A stretch of 33,499 nucleotides of DNA from an uncultured Syntrophaceae bacterium (GCA_903893135.1 CAITLA010000011.1:1-33499), one strand, 5' to 3'; positions 8,200 through 15,959 are shown, counted from the stretch's first letter. Notes: generated from the letters alone by a model not told the origin. A program made the numbers and translations.

Positions 8200-8766
8200 T
8201 TAGAGGATACTGATGACGGGCTGTGGTTTTGGCGTTAACGTTTCCTCGTTGGCAAAATCACAAAACGAAAGATCAGTCACCGGACTTCCGAAATGAGAAA
8301 ATTTCTCCTTCAGCATATCGATAAACATCTTGACGGTTATCGAAAAGCACAAGCAGTCGGAATAATCATAGGATTTTGTGTGCCTGGAAACATCAATGAC
8401 TATGGCCTCCAGGAGTTGCCTCGAGATCACATCCCTGTTGTGATTCATAATGAGCCCGATCAAGCTGAGGGCGAGCACTTTTATATGAAAGCTGATTGCC
8501 ACATCTCTTTCCCTGCTGTAATCCGGATGATCAATAATGTATGACATGTCTTCGAGAAAGGTGATATTGGGGGGGACATCATGGAGAGACTTTCTTTTAT
8601 AACAGTAATCAAACATGGGTAAAAGAGGCGAATAGACGGCCTTTCCATATCCGCCGAAGCCGGAGATATCGATCCCTGCATAATAGTGCCGGTATTTGAG
8701 ATATCTCTCCTTCATCTTATTGAGGCTTTCATTTTCAAAGTTTGCCGCTATTATCTTTTGTTGCAT
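8200..8766 (-). CDS. Hypothetical protein, no recognised family
   Basis: A 188-residue protein I cannot assign. It is mainly alpha-helical, with an N-terminal charged helix (ENESLNKMKERYLKYRHYY), a glycine-rich turn (GIDISGFGGYGKAVYSPLL), and a central hydrophobic helix (FHIKVLALSLIGLIM) that might contact a membrane but is short and lacks flanking charges typical of a transmembrane anchor. AAGGGG seven bases before the ATG supports translation. It is followed by a perfect hairpin and by the MBL-fold gene on the same strand; function cannot be inferred from this context. Confidence 0.7.
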   Translation of the reverse strand: MQQKIIAANFENESLNKMKERYLKYRHYYAGIDISGFGGYGKAVYSPLLPMFDYCYKRKSLHDVPPNITFLEDMSYIIDHPDYSRERDVAISFHIKVLALSLIGLIMNHNRDVISRQLLEAIVIDVSRHTKSYDYSDCLCFSITVKMFIDMLKEKFSHFGSPVTDLSFCDFANEETLTPKPQPVISIL

Positions 8767-8993
8767 AATACCCCTTGGAAGATATCGGACAGTACAAGGC
8801 CGGCATCGTCAGTCACGAGTATAGAGAACGGTTGTTGCAGCCCAATCCACACTTCTCGTGTCTTGCGCACGCATTTCCTGCAACTGCGCGCAAGTCGCCG
8901 GAACGCTTTTTAATGAGAGGGAATAATTGCCGATGCTGAAATGGCCTCTTTGTGAGGACCTCAATCAGATGCTTATCAGGTAAATCTTCCCAA

Positions 8994-9027
8994 AAGAGAG
9001 CGGTGCAAGAAAAAAACACCGCTCTCT
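8994..9027 (-). terminator. Intrinsic terminator after gctAB
   Basis: On the minus strand, AAGAGAGCGGTG, an A/T-containing 10-base loop and CACCGCTCTCTT form a perfect 12-bp stem, directly followed by a short T-run. It lies 31 bases after the gctB stop codon, the expected place for the end of the gctAB transcript. Confidence 0.85.
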
Positions 9028-9058
9028 TACGTTATTATATGTTTTACTTTCTCTACAA

Positions 9059-9826
9059 CTATCCGAGGTAAAAACCGGTCGGGTCAAGGGCTCTGAGGAT
9101 TTTGAGCTCCTCCGCGGTCGGGATAGTGGTCTCTTTCACTTTAGGCGATACCTTCAAATCCCATGCGCAGTTCGCCTTGATCTTTTCAATTGACTGGCCG
9201 GGGTAGTATTCTGACAGGTACATCTCCTTGGTTTTATCGTCGAACAAATAGACACCCATGGTGCTGACCACACAGTTCGGTCCCCCACCGAGCATGCCGA
9301 GCTTCTCGCGTTGTCCCGGGCCACCCAGGTAGCCGGGAGTGGTAATGTATTCACATTTTTCGACGAACTTCTTTTTATCCTGGGGCATAATGGCAAGGAC
9401 CCTTTTGCCCGAAGTCGCCATGTCGTTCGCGCCACCGCTTCCGGCAAAGTAGGTGAAGCTTTCCTTCTTGGACCAGTCCCCTGCTCCCGTCGAGTTGATG
9501 TTGCCGAATTTATCGATCTGGGCGCCGCCGATGAAGGCAACGTCGACCTCGCCGCGCTGCAATGCCGCCATTGTGGCCAGCATGCCGAATGTTGCATCGG
9601 CCCCGAGGAAAGCAGCAGGGTCATCCACGGTGATCGCAAGGGCCGGAGGCGCCGTCGCCCGGATAGCGCCGCCTTCGGTCATCATAATCATGTTCGGGGC
9701 GTGGGTGGCAAAGGCATATGCGGCCACCATAATTGGCAGTCCCACTCCCACGAAGACAACCTCTCCGTCTGCAATTTCCCTGGCACAGCGGATTGTCATA
9801 AGTTCTGTCAGTTTATAATCAGCCAT
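9059..9826 (-). CDS. gctB: Glutaconate-type CoA-transferase, subunit B
   Basis: A 255-residue beta subunit of a family I CoA-transferase. These enzymes move CoA between a dicarboxylate or other carboxylic acid and an acyl-CoA through a glutamyl-CoA thioester. The likely catalytic glutamate is E51 in MMTEGGAI, preceded by the GVGLPIMVAAYAF helix; later blocks (VDVAFIGGAQIDKFGNINST, GSGGANDMA, TTPGYLGGPGQRE) are typical of GctB. The ribosome binding site lies in the end of gctA, and the two genes are 2 bases apart, so translation is coupled. The presence of the glutamate argues for a true transferase and against the related steroid-ring hydrolases (IpdB type) that lack it. The acid substrate, glutaconate or another, is not determined by sequence. 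Confidence 0.9.
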   Translation of the reverse strand: MADYKLTELMTIRCAREIADGEVVFVGVGLPIMVAAYAFATHAPNMIMMTEGGAIRATAPPALAITVDDPAAFLGADATFGMLATMAALQRGEVDVAFIGGAQIDKFGNINSTGAGDWSKKESFTYFAGSGGANDMATSGKRVLAIMPQDKKKFVEKCEYITTPGYLGGPGQREKLGMLGGGPNCVVSTMGVYLFDDKTKEMYLSEYYPGQSIEKIKANCAWDLKVSPKVKETTIPTAEELKILRALDPTGFYLG

Positions 9827-9828
9827 AG

Positions 9829-10863
9829 TTAGTTACCCCCTTTCTTAGCAGCAATTGCGTCTTCGTAGGCCTTGAGCCGGTCATCAGTGTACATGGGCAC
9901 ACCCTTCCAGCATACCGGATCATGGTACCCATAATCGACACCCAGTTTTGGGCTCGGAGTAAAGCCGAGCTTGGGTTTCAGGCGATCCAGACCGGCCTGG
10001 CCGAATTTCGACTTGTATTTCTCGATGTATGCAGCCTGGTCTTTGCAGCCGTAGACCCATTCATCGAGGAAGGCAGGCAGGAGGTCTGCGTACCGCTCAT
10101 ATCTGCCCTGATACTGGCTGAAGCGGATGTCCAGGCCGTAGTAGCCCCGGCAGGCCGAAGGATGAGCGCCATACGGGCAGTGGACAACGGCCAGGGTCTT
10201 GTAGTAGGGGACAATCACGCGGTCCGGATCAGTTCTGGTTACCTCCGGCTCCACAATCTCCTCGGCCGTAACGATGACGCCCCGCTTTGTTCCCATGGCG
10301 CCGAATTCGTCTGTGACGCCGCGTGTTCCATAGGAGATCACATTGCCGAGACGGTCGGCCTTCTGTGCGTGGATGATCGCAACGTCGGCCCGCCACGCGC
10401 GCACAGCCATTATCTTCTCACCGGTGAAAGGATCTTCAACGAGCTTGAGGTCCATCGGGTTGTTTTTGGGCATATCCGTGCCGATATTCCCCCGAATGGG
10501 GATGAAGGGAATGCCGAGAAAGCCTGCCATCATGGCGCTGGTGGCGCCGAAGTTGGAGATGTCATACCTCTTGAGTTGCCCTTTATTGAATGCCCGGCGA
10601 ATGGCATAGGGGGCCTTCACATACCAGTTCATGATCCAGGCGGTGTGAATTTCCGAAACACAACCGGCGCCCACCATGATATCCAGACCACCCACGTCCG
10701 TTGAGGATTCGATAGTGGTCAGGTTCCTCTTCTTCTGTCTGATGATTTCGTGAGTCAGGGCCATGGGAACGTGAATCTGGAAGCCCCCATAGTAAAGCGT
10801 ATCGCCATCGTGGATGAACTTTGCTACCGCATCCTTGAGCGTCATCCTTTTGTCGAGATCCAT
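9829..10863 (-). CDS. gctA: Glutaconate-type CoA-transferase, subunit A
   Basis: A 344-residue alpha subunit, somewhat longer than the usual 320, partner of the adjacent GctB. Typical features are DGDTLYYGGFQIHVPMALTH near the N-terminus, FGATSAMMAGFLGIPFIPIR, the DPFTGEKIMAVRAWRADVAI block and HAQKADRLGNVISYGTRG. The C-terminal 90 residues, rich in tyrosine and lysine, are typical of anaerobe GctA-like proteins. AAGGAGG sits 7 bases before the ATG, the strongest ribosome binding site in the area. In syntrophic and fermentative anaerobes such enzymes activate dicarboxylates or aromatic-degradation intermediates to CoA esters; which applies here is unknown because no decarboxylase or acyl-CoA dehydrogenase gene is in the window. 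Confidence 0.9.
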   Translation of the reverse strand: MDLDKRMTLKDAVAKFIHDGDTLYYGGFQIHVPMALTHEIIRQKKRNLTTIESSTDVGGLDIMVGAGCVSEIHTAWIMNWYVKAPYAIRRAFNKGQLKRYDISNFGATSAMMAGFLGIPFIPIRGNIGTDMPKNNPMDLKLVEDPFTGEKIMAVRAWRADVAIIHAQKADRLGNVISYGTRGVTDEFGAMGTKRGVIVTAEEIVEPEVTRTDPDRVIVPYYKTLAVVHCPYGAHPSACRGYYGLDIRFSQYQGRYERYADLLPAFLDEWVYGCKDQAAYIEKYKSKFGQAGLDRLKPKLGFTPSPKLGVDYGYHDPVCWKGVPMYTDDRLKAYEDAIAAKKGGN

Positions 10864-10941
10864 GTAATCCTCCTTTTGTTGTTAATAAAGATTAAAGTTA
10901 ATGATGCCAATAATTTCTGGAAAGTCGCCTATACCTCCTTC

Positions 10942-11148
10942 CTAGGGCTCAACAAACCCCCGTGCAATACGTTCCTCATAACATTGGCGGCACAGATAAT
11001 AAACGCGGATATTTCCGCAACCAGTGCCATAGAGCTGTAAAAGAAAAGTGCATTCAGGACAACTCTGCAGCATGCATCTACTTTCACAAAACGTGAATCT
11101 CTCCTCAGGCTGGTAGCATTCATCGCAATCACGGGGAAAGATAGACAT
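10942..11148 (-). CDS. Small cysteine-rich, zinc-ribbon-like protein upstream of gctA
   Basis: A 68-residue ORF with nine cysteines, including CxxC pairs at 8-11 (CDEC), 30-33 (CPEC) and 53-56 (CRQC), plus C21, C25 and C44. The spacing suggests one or two zinc or iron-sulfur binding knuckles, though no family is recognised. Support for coding is the organised cysteine pattern; against it are a weak ribosome binding site and a competing ORF in another frame. It lies 78 bases upstream of gctA on the same strand and downstream of a possible promoter, so it could be the first gene of the gct transcript. Confidence 0.45.
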   Translation of the reverse strand: MSIFPRDCDECYQPEERFTFCESRCMLQSCPECTFLLQLYGTGCGNIRVYYLCRQCYEERIARGFVEP

Positions 11149-11705
11149 GGTTTTTCATTCCGTGAGCTTGTCGTTGTCCTTTAAAGCAACTAATGAAATC
11201 GTAATAAGGTCATGCGGGCAGTAAGAAAACAGCCCGATGTCGAGAAATAGAGCATTTCGCGTAGAGTACATCCCGGCTTTCGACATTCCCCCTAACAATA
11301 ACAGAGCGTCTTTCTACCAAAATATGATTCATGATGTCAACAATTTTCTGAGCGCACAAAAATTTTTTTGATCAAATCTTCCGCTGAGGGTCCGGAATAG
11401 ACAGGAGGGATATATTACAGCTATTACGATAACATCTCCCGTGGGGGCCATGCAAAATAAACAGATGATACCCCTCTCGGCTGTTTGATCGAATACTATG
11501 GCCTGTCTGACCCGGTTTTGTACTTCGTCTATTGCAGTTCTATTAATAGTCCATAATTCGTGAGAGGCATAGCCCCATGGGAGTTGATATATTTTTTCTG
11601 TTTTATTATTATTTTTTTTCAACTAAGATATCTAAAGCGGCCTCCAAATACCGTGGTATTTGATGGAGCAAGGATTTGTTACCCGGTGAGGCAAGAGAAA
11701 AATTC
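11149..11705. other. Intergenic region between the gct unit and the glycosyltransferase pair
   Basis: About 550 bases with no well-supported gene. A minus-strand frame at 11622-11329 (97 residues, TTG start in an A-rich tract, no ribosome binding site) resembles nothing known and was not accepted. The region holds a possible minus-strand promoter at 11340-11311 and an inverted repeat ATGTCGA/TCGACAT (about 11238-11283) enclosing a second imperfect palindrome (CGAGAAAT...ATTTCGCG), which could be an operator for the gct unit. Confidence 0.5.
11311..11340 (-). promoter_or_regulatory. Possible sigma-70 promoter for the cysteine-rich ORF and gctAB
   Basis: On the minus strand TTGACA (11340-11335) is followed after 18 bases by TAGAAA (11316-11311). 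The -35 is perfect but the -10 is only a partial match. It points toward the cysteine-rich ORF and gctA, which would give a leader of roughly 150 bases. Confidence 0.35.
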
Positions 11706-12386
11706 ATGAGTGCGATAGCAGAAGACAGATGCCTGGTCATGTTTGTCAGGTTTCCCGGGCAAGGTCAGGTAAAATCGAGACTTGCAAAAGACCTGGGTGA
11801 GGAGGAGGCGACAAACCTCTACCGCTGCTTCGTTGAAGATTTACTGGAGAGGTTTTCCAAAGAAGCTTACAGGCTCCGCATCGCGTTCTATCCCGCAGAG
11901 AAGGAACGCGAGATGAGAGAGATGCTGGGCGACGAATTCTCTTACATCCCGCAGACGGGTGAGGATCTCGGTGAGAGAATGAAACTCTCCTTTTTGCGAT
12001 GCTTCTCGGAAGGGGCCCGATCCGTTGTTCTAATCGGGAGCGACATTCCCGATTTACCGGCACGGATCGTCGATGAGGCCTTCCTCGCCCTGGACAGAAA
12101 CGAGGCTGTAATCGGCCCTTCTGTCGATGGGGGCTATTATCTGCTTGGATTCAAGCAGGACACTTTTAACGGAGATGTCTTTATGGGGCTTCCTTGGGGT
12201 GCGGAGACGGTTTTTCAAGAGACGATGAAGATTTTACACATGGCCGGTGCTCTGGTGCATGTGCTTCCGGTATGGTGGGACATCGACAAACCTGAGGACA
12301 TAGCGGCCCTTATCAAAAACAGTGAGCATACAGGATTTGCAGACTCTAAAACGATGCTGTATCTTAAGACCATAGGCCTTGCATAA
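11706..12386 (+). CDS. TIGR04282 family (DUF2064) glycosyltransferase-like protein
   Basis: About 226 residues. The start has FVRFPGQGQVKSRLAKDLG, a nucleotide-sugar binding loop like that of GTA-fold nucleotidyltransferases. Further on are YIPQTGEDLGERM, VVLIGSDIPDLP and GPSVDGGYYLLGFK, all characteristic of the TIGR04282 (DUF2064) family. Databases often call this family 'arsenosugar biosynthesis glycosyltransferase', but it is found far beyond that context and the reaction here is unknown. ATG 11706 is preferred to an upstream TTG at 11676 because the family normally begins just before the CLVMFVRFP strand. It is 6 bases from the TIGR04283 gene, and the two commonly travel together. Confidence 0.88.
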   Translation: MSAIAEDRCLVMFVRFPGQGQVKSRLAKDLGEEEATNLYRCFVEDLLERFSKEAYRLRIAFYPAEKEREMREMLGDEFSYIPQTGEDLGERMKLSFLRCFSEGARSVVLIGSDIPDLPARIVDEAFLALDRNEAVIGPSVDGGYYLLGFKQDTFNGDVFMGLPWGAETVFQETMKILHMAGALVHVLPVWWDIDKPEDIAALIKNSEHTGFADSKTMLYLKTIGLA

Positions 12387-12392
12387 TATCTC

Positions 12393-13079
12393 ATGATGCC
12401 GAAATTTTCTTTCATCATCCCCGTGTGGAATGAAGAAGCGATCATCTCCCGGATGATCGAGCATGTCCGGAATCTCAGCGCGTCCGGCGGCGCGGAAATA
12501 ATTGTCGTGGATGGAGACCCAGCGGGAAGAACGATCAAGGTTGCCCGTCATATGGGTGTGAAAACTGCAATCTCGGAGAAGGGGCGCGGGAATCAGATGA
12601 ATATCGGCGCATCTCTTGCTGCCGGTGAGATCCTGATTTTTCTGCACGCCGATACCCTCCTTCCTCCTGATGCCCTGGAACTGATAGAAACGGCAATGGA
12701 GGATAGTTCCTGCATTGCCGGGGCATTCGATTTGGCAATCGATTCAGCGAGGCCCGTATTCAGATTGATAGAGAAGGCGGCCTCTCTCCGTTCCCGCATG
12801 ACGAGGATACCCTACGGAGATCAGACCATCTTTATAAGAAAGAGGGATTTCCGTGATCTCGGCGGTTTCAATAATATTCCCGTCATGGAAGACGTAGAGT
12901 TCATGCAGCGCATCAAGAAGCGGAAGGGGAAAATATGTATCATAGGAAGAGCAGTCCTCACATCCCCTCGACGGTGGGAAAAAGAGGGCATCGTTTATAC
13001 GACTCTCAGAAACTGGCTGCTCATCGCCCTGTATTTCTGCGGTGTTAAACCGGAAAAGCTCATCCGGTTTTACCGTTAA
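12393..13079 (+). CDS. TIGR04283 family 2 glycosyltransferase
   Basis: A 228-residue GT-A fold glycosyltransferase. FSFIIPVWNEEAII is the family 2 N-terminal strand-loop, EIIVVDGDPAGRTIKVA binds the nucleotide-sugar, KGRGNQMNIGA and ILIFLHADTLLP include the metal-binding DxD-like position (HADT), and PYGDQTIFIRKRDFRDLGGF with MEDVEFMQRIKK provides the acceptor-side ED motif. This matches TIGR04283, usually paired with TIGR04282 as here. The acceptor and sugar are unknown; a membrane-associated lipid or prenyl-linked acceptor is conceivable because the C-terminus has a hydrophobic helix (LRNWLLIALYFCGV). Confidence 0.9.
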   Translation: MMPKFSFIIPVWNEEAIISRMIEHVRNLSASGGAEIIVVDGDPAGRTIKVARHMGVKTAISEKGRGNQMNIGASLAAGEILIFLHADTLLPPDALELIETAMEDSSCIAGAFDLAIDSARPVFRLIEKAASLRSRMTRIPYGDQTIFIRKRDFRDLGGFNNIPVMEDVEFMQRIKKRKGKICIIGRAVLTSPRRWEKEGIVYTTLRNWLLIALYFCGVKPEKLIRFYR

Positions 13080-13118
13080 GCCGAAGTCTTCATCTGTTCT
13101 GCCCCTGTCCCCTGCACC

Positions 13119-13703
13119 CTATTCCCTATTCCCGGCGGCGCTCTTGCCGAAGTTTTTTCCAACACTCCACGCCTTACCGGCGTTTCCCCCAATCTTCCAG
13201 TAATTGTTGTCAGGCATGGTTAATGTGAAGGGACTGATTTTTCTGATGTCGGGCTTGCCTTCGGTCAGATAGCGTTCCTCAGAGTATGCGCCCACGATTT
13301 CACCGATGAAGAGGCTGTTAGTAGGCAGATCCACAGCATTGACAAGCCTGCATTCCAGGGAGAGCGGACACTCCCTGATCATGGGGGCGGCGGGCAGTTC
13401 GCCGTAGAAAACATCGAATATCTTAGATTTGTCGGTCTTCTCACCCGATACGATTCCGCAATAATCAACTTTCTCCATCAAGGCGATACCAGGAATATTC
13501 ACGCTAAAGGCCTTGTTCTTGTGAATGCCTGTGTTGGTGTAATGAAATTTGCCCAGGGCCACGGCCATCATGGGAGGATTGAAGTTTACCCGCGACACCC
13601 AGCCCACGGCCATGAAATTGGCCCGTCCATCGCAAACCGCGCCGACGAGAACCATCGGCATGGGATAAAGGAAGGTATTTTTATCCAGCTTAATTTTTTC
13701 CAT
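13119..13703 (-). CDS. Flavin reductase-like FMN-binding protein (flavoredoxin type)
   Basis: A 194-residue split-barrel flavoprotein. LYPMPMVLVGA, NFMAVGWVSRVNFNPPMMAVAL and the NKAFSVNIPG segment follow the pattern of the flavin reductase/flavoredoxin family, which binds FMN non-covalently and transfers electrons in anaerobes; in sulfate reducers a flavoredoxin is linked to thiosulfate metabolism. AGGAGGT lies 10 bases before the ATG. It is followed by the DUF362-ferredoxin gene upstream on the same strand at 76 bases, so a redox association is plausible but unproven. Confidence 0.88.
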   Translation of the reverse strand: MEKIKLDKNTFLYPMPMVLVGAVCDGRANFMAVGWVSRVNFNPPMMAVALGKFHYTNTGIHKNKAFSVNIPGIALMEKVDYCGIVSGEKTDKSKIFDVFYGELPAAPMIRECPLSLECRLVNAVDLPTNSLFIGEIVGAYSEERYLTEGKPDIRKISPFTLTMPDNNYWKIGGNAGKAWSVGKNFGKSAAGNRE

Positions 13704-13779
13704 ACAGGATTACCTCCTGATTCATTTAATCAATGACAAGACAGGCCGGGCGGCTGAGAGACCCGGGCAAGCGCATGAC

Positions 13780-14850
13780 CTATCTTAAGGTAATAGCCTT
13801 CTCAGGGCAAAGCTCCTGGCAGCAGAAACAGCTGATACAGGTATCGGCATCAACTATGGGAAGGTTGTCGTCGCTCATGGACAAAGCCGATACGGCGCAC
13901 TGGTCGATGCAGGTGCCGCAGCCCGTGCATAATTCGCCATCCGCTTGCGGTCGCATGAGTGTTCGATTGCTGATCAGCGTCTGTATAGCGTCATTCTGGA
14001 GCATCACCTGGCCGCCGAACGGAGGAAGCTTGAAATCGCGTATTGGTTTCAGCTCCCCGATGACTTCAATTGTACTCGGGTCGTAATCTCCCAGACCAAG
14101 CTCCTTCGCCTTCTGAAGGAATCGCAGCCGGCCCGGTTCACATCCCATCATCACCGCCACAACGGAGTCCAAGGCTACGGCATTGTCGGACGCCATGATC
14201 ATGCCTATGTCTCTCAAATCCGGCGAGGCCGGGCCGTTGCCCTCCATGCCGACCACGGCGTCCATTATAAAGAGGTCCGGTATGCGAAGGCGGAATACGT
14301 CCACCAGCATTTCCTGGAAGCGTTCGGCGTTTCCCGCCGCCTTGTGGAGCTGTGCCTTCTGGGCGCCGGGAAGGATGCCGTAACTATTTTTGATCGCCCC
14401 CGTAATGACCGTGAGACCATGGGTCTTGAATTTCGGCAGGCTGATCACGATATCGGCATCGAGGACAGCCCTGGAGACGTTGACGGCGGGCATGAACGCA
14501 GGATTGAAATCAACCTTCTGCGAATCTCCGCCGATGTTCTGATAATAGCCCTTCGCTGCTTCCAGCAGTCCCGTCTTTCTGAAGCTTGCCTCGTTTGCCC
14601 CGTAGTCGAAAAGGCCCGGATTGTCGCCCACGACGATTGCTGCGGGCTTCATTGTCTCTACTTTTTCCACGACGGCACGAAGCACCGCAGGATTGGTGAC
14701 GATGCCTTCTTTTGCCTCGGAGGCCCGAAGCACGTTCGGTTTTATCAAAACCCTCTTCCCCCGCAATTTCAGAGGGAAGAGTTCGAACGCCCGGTCCACG
14801 GCCTCTCGGACATTATCATAGTTGGCAGGATGGATCATGACTTTCGGCAT
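13780..14850 (-). CDS. DUF362 protein with C-terminal 2[4Fe-4S] ferredoxin domain
   Basis: A 356-residue protein. Residues 1-290 are the DUF362 domain (KRVLIKPNVL, VGDNPGLFDYGANEASF, DIVISLPKFKTHGLTVITGAIKNSYG, GMEGNGPASPD), a family of unknown reaction. The last 60 residues carry two cluster motifs, CTGCGTCIDQC and CISCFCCQELC, giving two [4Fe-4S] clusters. DUF362-ferredoxin proteins are common in anaerobes and are thought to act in electron transfer or metal-dependent redox chemistry. A strong AGGAGG site precedes the ATG. Confidence 0.9.
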   Translation of the reverse strand: MPKVMIHPANYDNVREAVDRAFELFPLKLRGKRVLIKPNVLRASEAKEGIVTNPAVLRAVVEKVETMKPAAIVVGDNPGLFDYGANEASFRKTGLLEAAKGYYQNIGGDSQKVDFNPAFMPAVNVSRAVLDADIVISLPKFKTHGLTVITGAIKNSYGILPGAQKAQLHKAAGNAERFQEMLVDVFRLRIPDLFIMDAVVGMEGNGPASPDLRDIGMIMASDNAVALDSVVAVMMGCEPGRLRFLQKAKELGLGDYDPSTIEVIGELKPIRDFKLPPFGGQVMLQNDAIQTLISNRTLMRPQADGELCTGCGTCIDQCAVSALSMSDDNLPIVDADTCISCFCCQELCPEKAITLR

Positions 14851-14915
14851 CGTCTCGCACCTCCTTCTCGGTCCTGTCGTGACAAGTAACTTGGCATTTC
14901 AGCCCCTGAAACGGC

Positions 14916-15078
14916 TCATGCATTTTTGTGTTTAATAACTGTACCGTTCTGATATTCCTCGAAGGCGATCCGCAATTCTTCCTTTGTGTTCATTACGATG
15001 GGTCCGTACCACGCAACCGCTTCCCTCAATGGTCGGTTTGCCCCTAATAACTTTGCGGATCTTTCTGCTCTTACCCAT
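14916..15078 (-). pseudogene. Pirin remnant with large internal deletion
   Basis: On the minus strand an ATG at 15078, behind AGAGGAT, begins MGKSRKIRKVIRGKPTIEG, the start of a pirin-family protein. After about 19 codons the next frame continues with REAVAWYGPIVMNTKEEL and EEYQNGTVIKHKNA to a stop at 14916, the family's C-terminus. The roughly 200 residues between, which include the cupin metal-binding histidines, are gone and the two ends are out of frame. The junction lies near GAGGGAAGCGG, where short homology may have guided the deletion. The next gene upstream on the strand, 14 bases away, is an ABM-type monooxygenase; pirin (quercetin dioxygenase-like) and ABM proteins both act on quinone-type compounds, so they may once have worked together. 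Confidence 0.85.
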
Positions 15079-15092
15079 CTCGATCCTCTTTC

Positions 15093-15398
15093 TTACACTT
15101 CCTGCAGTACCTTAATAGAAAGGTCCTCAACCATGTCCTTCACCTTTTCTCTATAGGCCAGCATGTGAGGAGTCTTCAGATGGGCCCTCAAGGCTTCCAC
15201 ACTTTGCCACTTCTCAATGATGGTGACAACGTTCTTATCAAGCTTCTGCACAGGCAAACCAGAATCGATATCGATAGCAGGGAAGTATTCGATGCAGCCC
15301 TTCTCATCTCTGACCTTGGGAACATTGGCCTTAAATATTTCCATAAATTCAGGGAGCCATTCGGCCTTGACACGTACCGATGCAATCACGCTAATCAT
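15093..15398 (-). CDS. ABM-domain monooxygenase (putative quinol monooxygenase)
   Basis: About 101 residues forming a single antibiotic-biosynthesis-monooxygenase (ABM, YgiN-like) domain: ISVIASVRVKAEWLPEFMEI, a conserved DEKGCIEYFPAID strand, VVTIIEKWQSVEALRAHLKT and a terminal helix. These dimeric ferredoxin-like proteins oxidise quinols or act on reactive carbonyl/aromatic compounds without a cofactor. ATG 15398 follows a weak GGGTGG-like site; GTG at 15407 is an alternative. It is in line with the small membrane protein gene (15437-15790) and the pirin remnant, all probably transcribed from the promoter near 15890. Confidence 0.85.
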   Translation of the reverse strand: MISVIASVRVKAEWLPEFMEIFKANVPKVRDEKGCIEYFPAIDIDSGLPVQKLDKNVVTIIEKWQSVEALRAHLKTPHMLAYREKVKDMVEDLSIKVLQEV

Positions 15399-15436
15399 AT
15401 TATCCACCCTTTCTATGATGCACTACTTGACGGGCA

Positions 15437-15790
15437 TCATTCCTTCTCATCTTCCTCATCAATGTGAAATTTATGGAGCAGCCGATGAGTCACCGGTGCA
15501 AGGACAATCCCCAGGACGGCTATGAACATGAGGCCGCTGAAAAGCGCGTATCCTGAAGCGAATAGCTTCGCTCCTTTCGTCGTGAGCTGATTGACAGGCC
15601 CCATTCCCCCGAGAATCATGGATGCCTCTAACAGAGAATCAACCCAACCAAATCCGGCTATCCAGTGGTAACCTGATATGCCGATAGATAAAGCAGCTAA
15701 TATCAGGAGACCCGCCGTAGCGACGGAATTCGCCATCCTTCTTATAAAAACTGACAAAGGCGCCAGTTTCTCCCGCTTCCGCTCAAACAT
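15437..15790 (-). CDS. Small membrane protein resembling a K+ channel pore module without the selectivity filter
   Basis: About 117 residues with three hydrophobic segments: ATAGLLILAALSIGISGYHW, a re-entrant-like DSLLEASMILGGMGPV, and LFASGYALFSGLMFIAVLGI. The last two match the pore helix and inner helix of two-TM potassium channels in order and spacing (SMILGGMGP...TKGAKLFASGYALFSG against TTVGYGD...GR.FA..Y.L.G), but the TVGYG filter reads LGGMGP. The C-terminus, HRLLHKFHIDEEDEKE, is charged and cytoplasmic. I recognise it as a conserved but unnamed family; channel activity is doubtful. ATG 15790 or 15793 are both possible behind GAGG. It is first in the transcript with the ABM gene. Confidence 0.75.
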   Translation of the reverse strand: MFERKREKLAPLSVFIRRMANSVATAGLLILAALSIGISGYHWIAGFGWVDSLLEASMILGGMGPVNQLTTKGAKLFASGYALFSGLMFIAVLGIVLAPVTHRLLHKFHIDEEDEKE

Positions 15791-15875
15791 CATCAACCTC
15801 GCATCAGTGAAAGCCCACGAATTATGAAAACGTAAAATAATTATGGAATCATTACATTTATGATGACTTGATTAA

Positions 15876-15904
15876 ATTATGCTGCGAATGAATAATGATG
15901 TCAA
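15876..15904 (-). promoter_or_regulatory. Sigma-70 promoter for the 15790-13119 direction
   Basis: On the minus strand TTGACA (15904-15899) is followed by exactly 17 bases and CATAAT (15881-15876). It lies about 85 bases before the ATG of the small membrane protein and points toward it, the ABM gene and the pirin remnant. Confidence 0.7.
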
Positions 15905-15930
15905 GAATTTTCGGGATGAAATGCTTTCGC

Positions 15931-15959
15931 TTGATAAAGGGTGACAAATAAACTATATC
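15931..15959 (+). promoter_or_regulatory. Possible sigma-70 promoter for the NAD(P)HX repair gene
   Basis: TTGATA (15931-15936), a 17-base spacer and TATATC (15954-15959) lie about 57 bases upstream of the ATG at 16017. With the minus-strand promoter 27 bases away, this region is a compact divergent promoter. Confidence 0.4.

Noticed and set aside
9922-10704. 260-residue plus-strand open frame opposite gctA
   Set aside because: It lies entirely antisense to a well-supported gctA, has no ribosome binding site and its translation resembles no protein.
10929-11132. Alternative 67-residue ORF overlapping the cysteine-rich ORF
   Set aside because: Lacks the organised CxxC pattern of the other frame and has no better start signal.
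11329-11622. 97-residue minus-strand ORF
   Set aside because: TTG start in an A-rich tract, no ribosome binding site, no recognisable domain; the possible gct promoter overlaps its end.
13945-14889. 314-residue plus-strand open frame opposite the DUF362 gene
   Set aside because: Antisense shadow of a clear DUF362-ferredoxin gene; composition rich in His/Arg/Cys as expected from a shadow.
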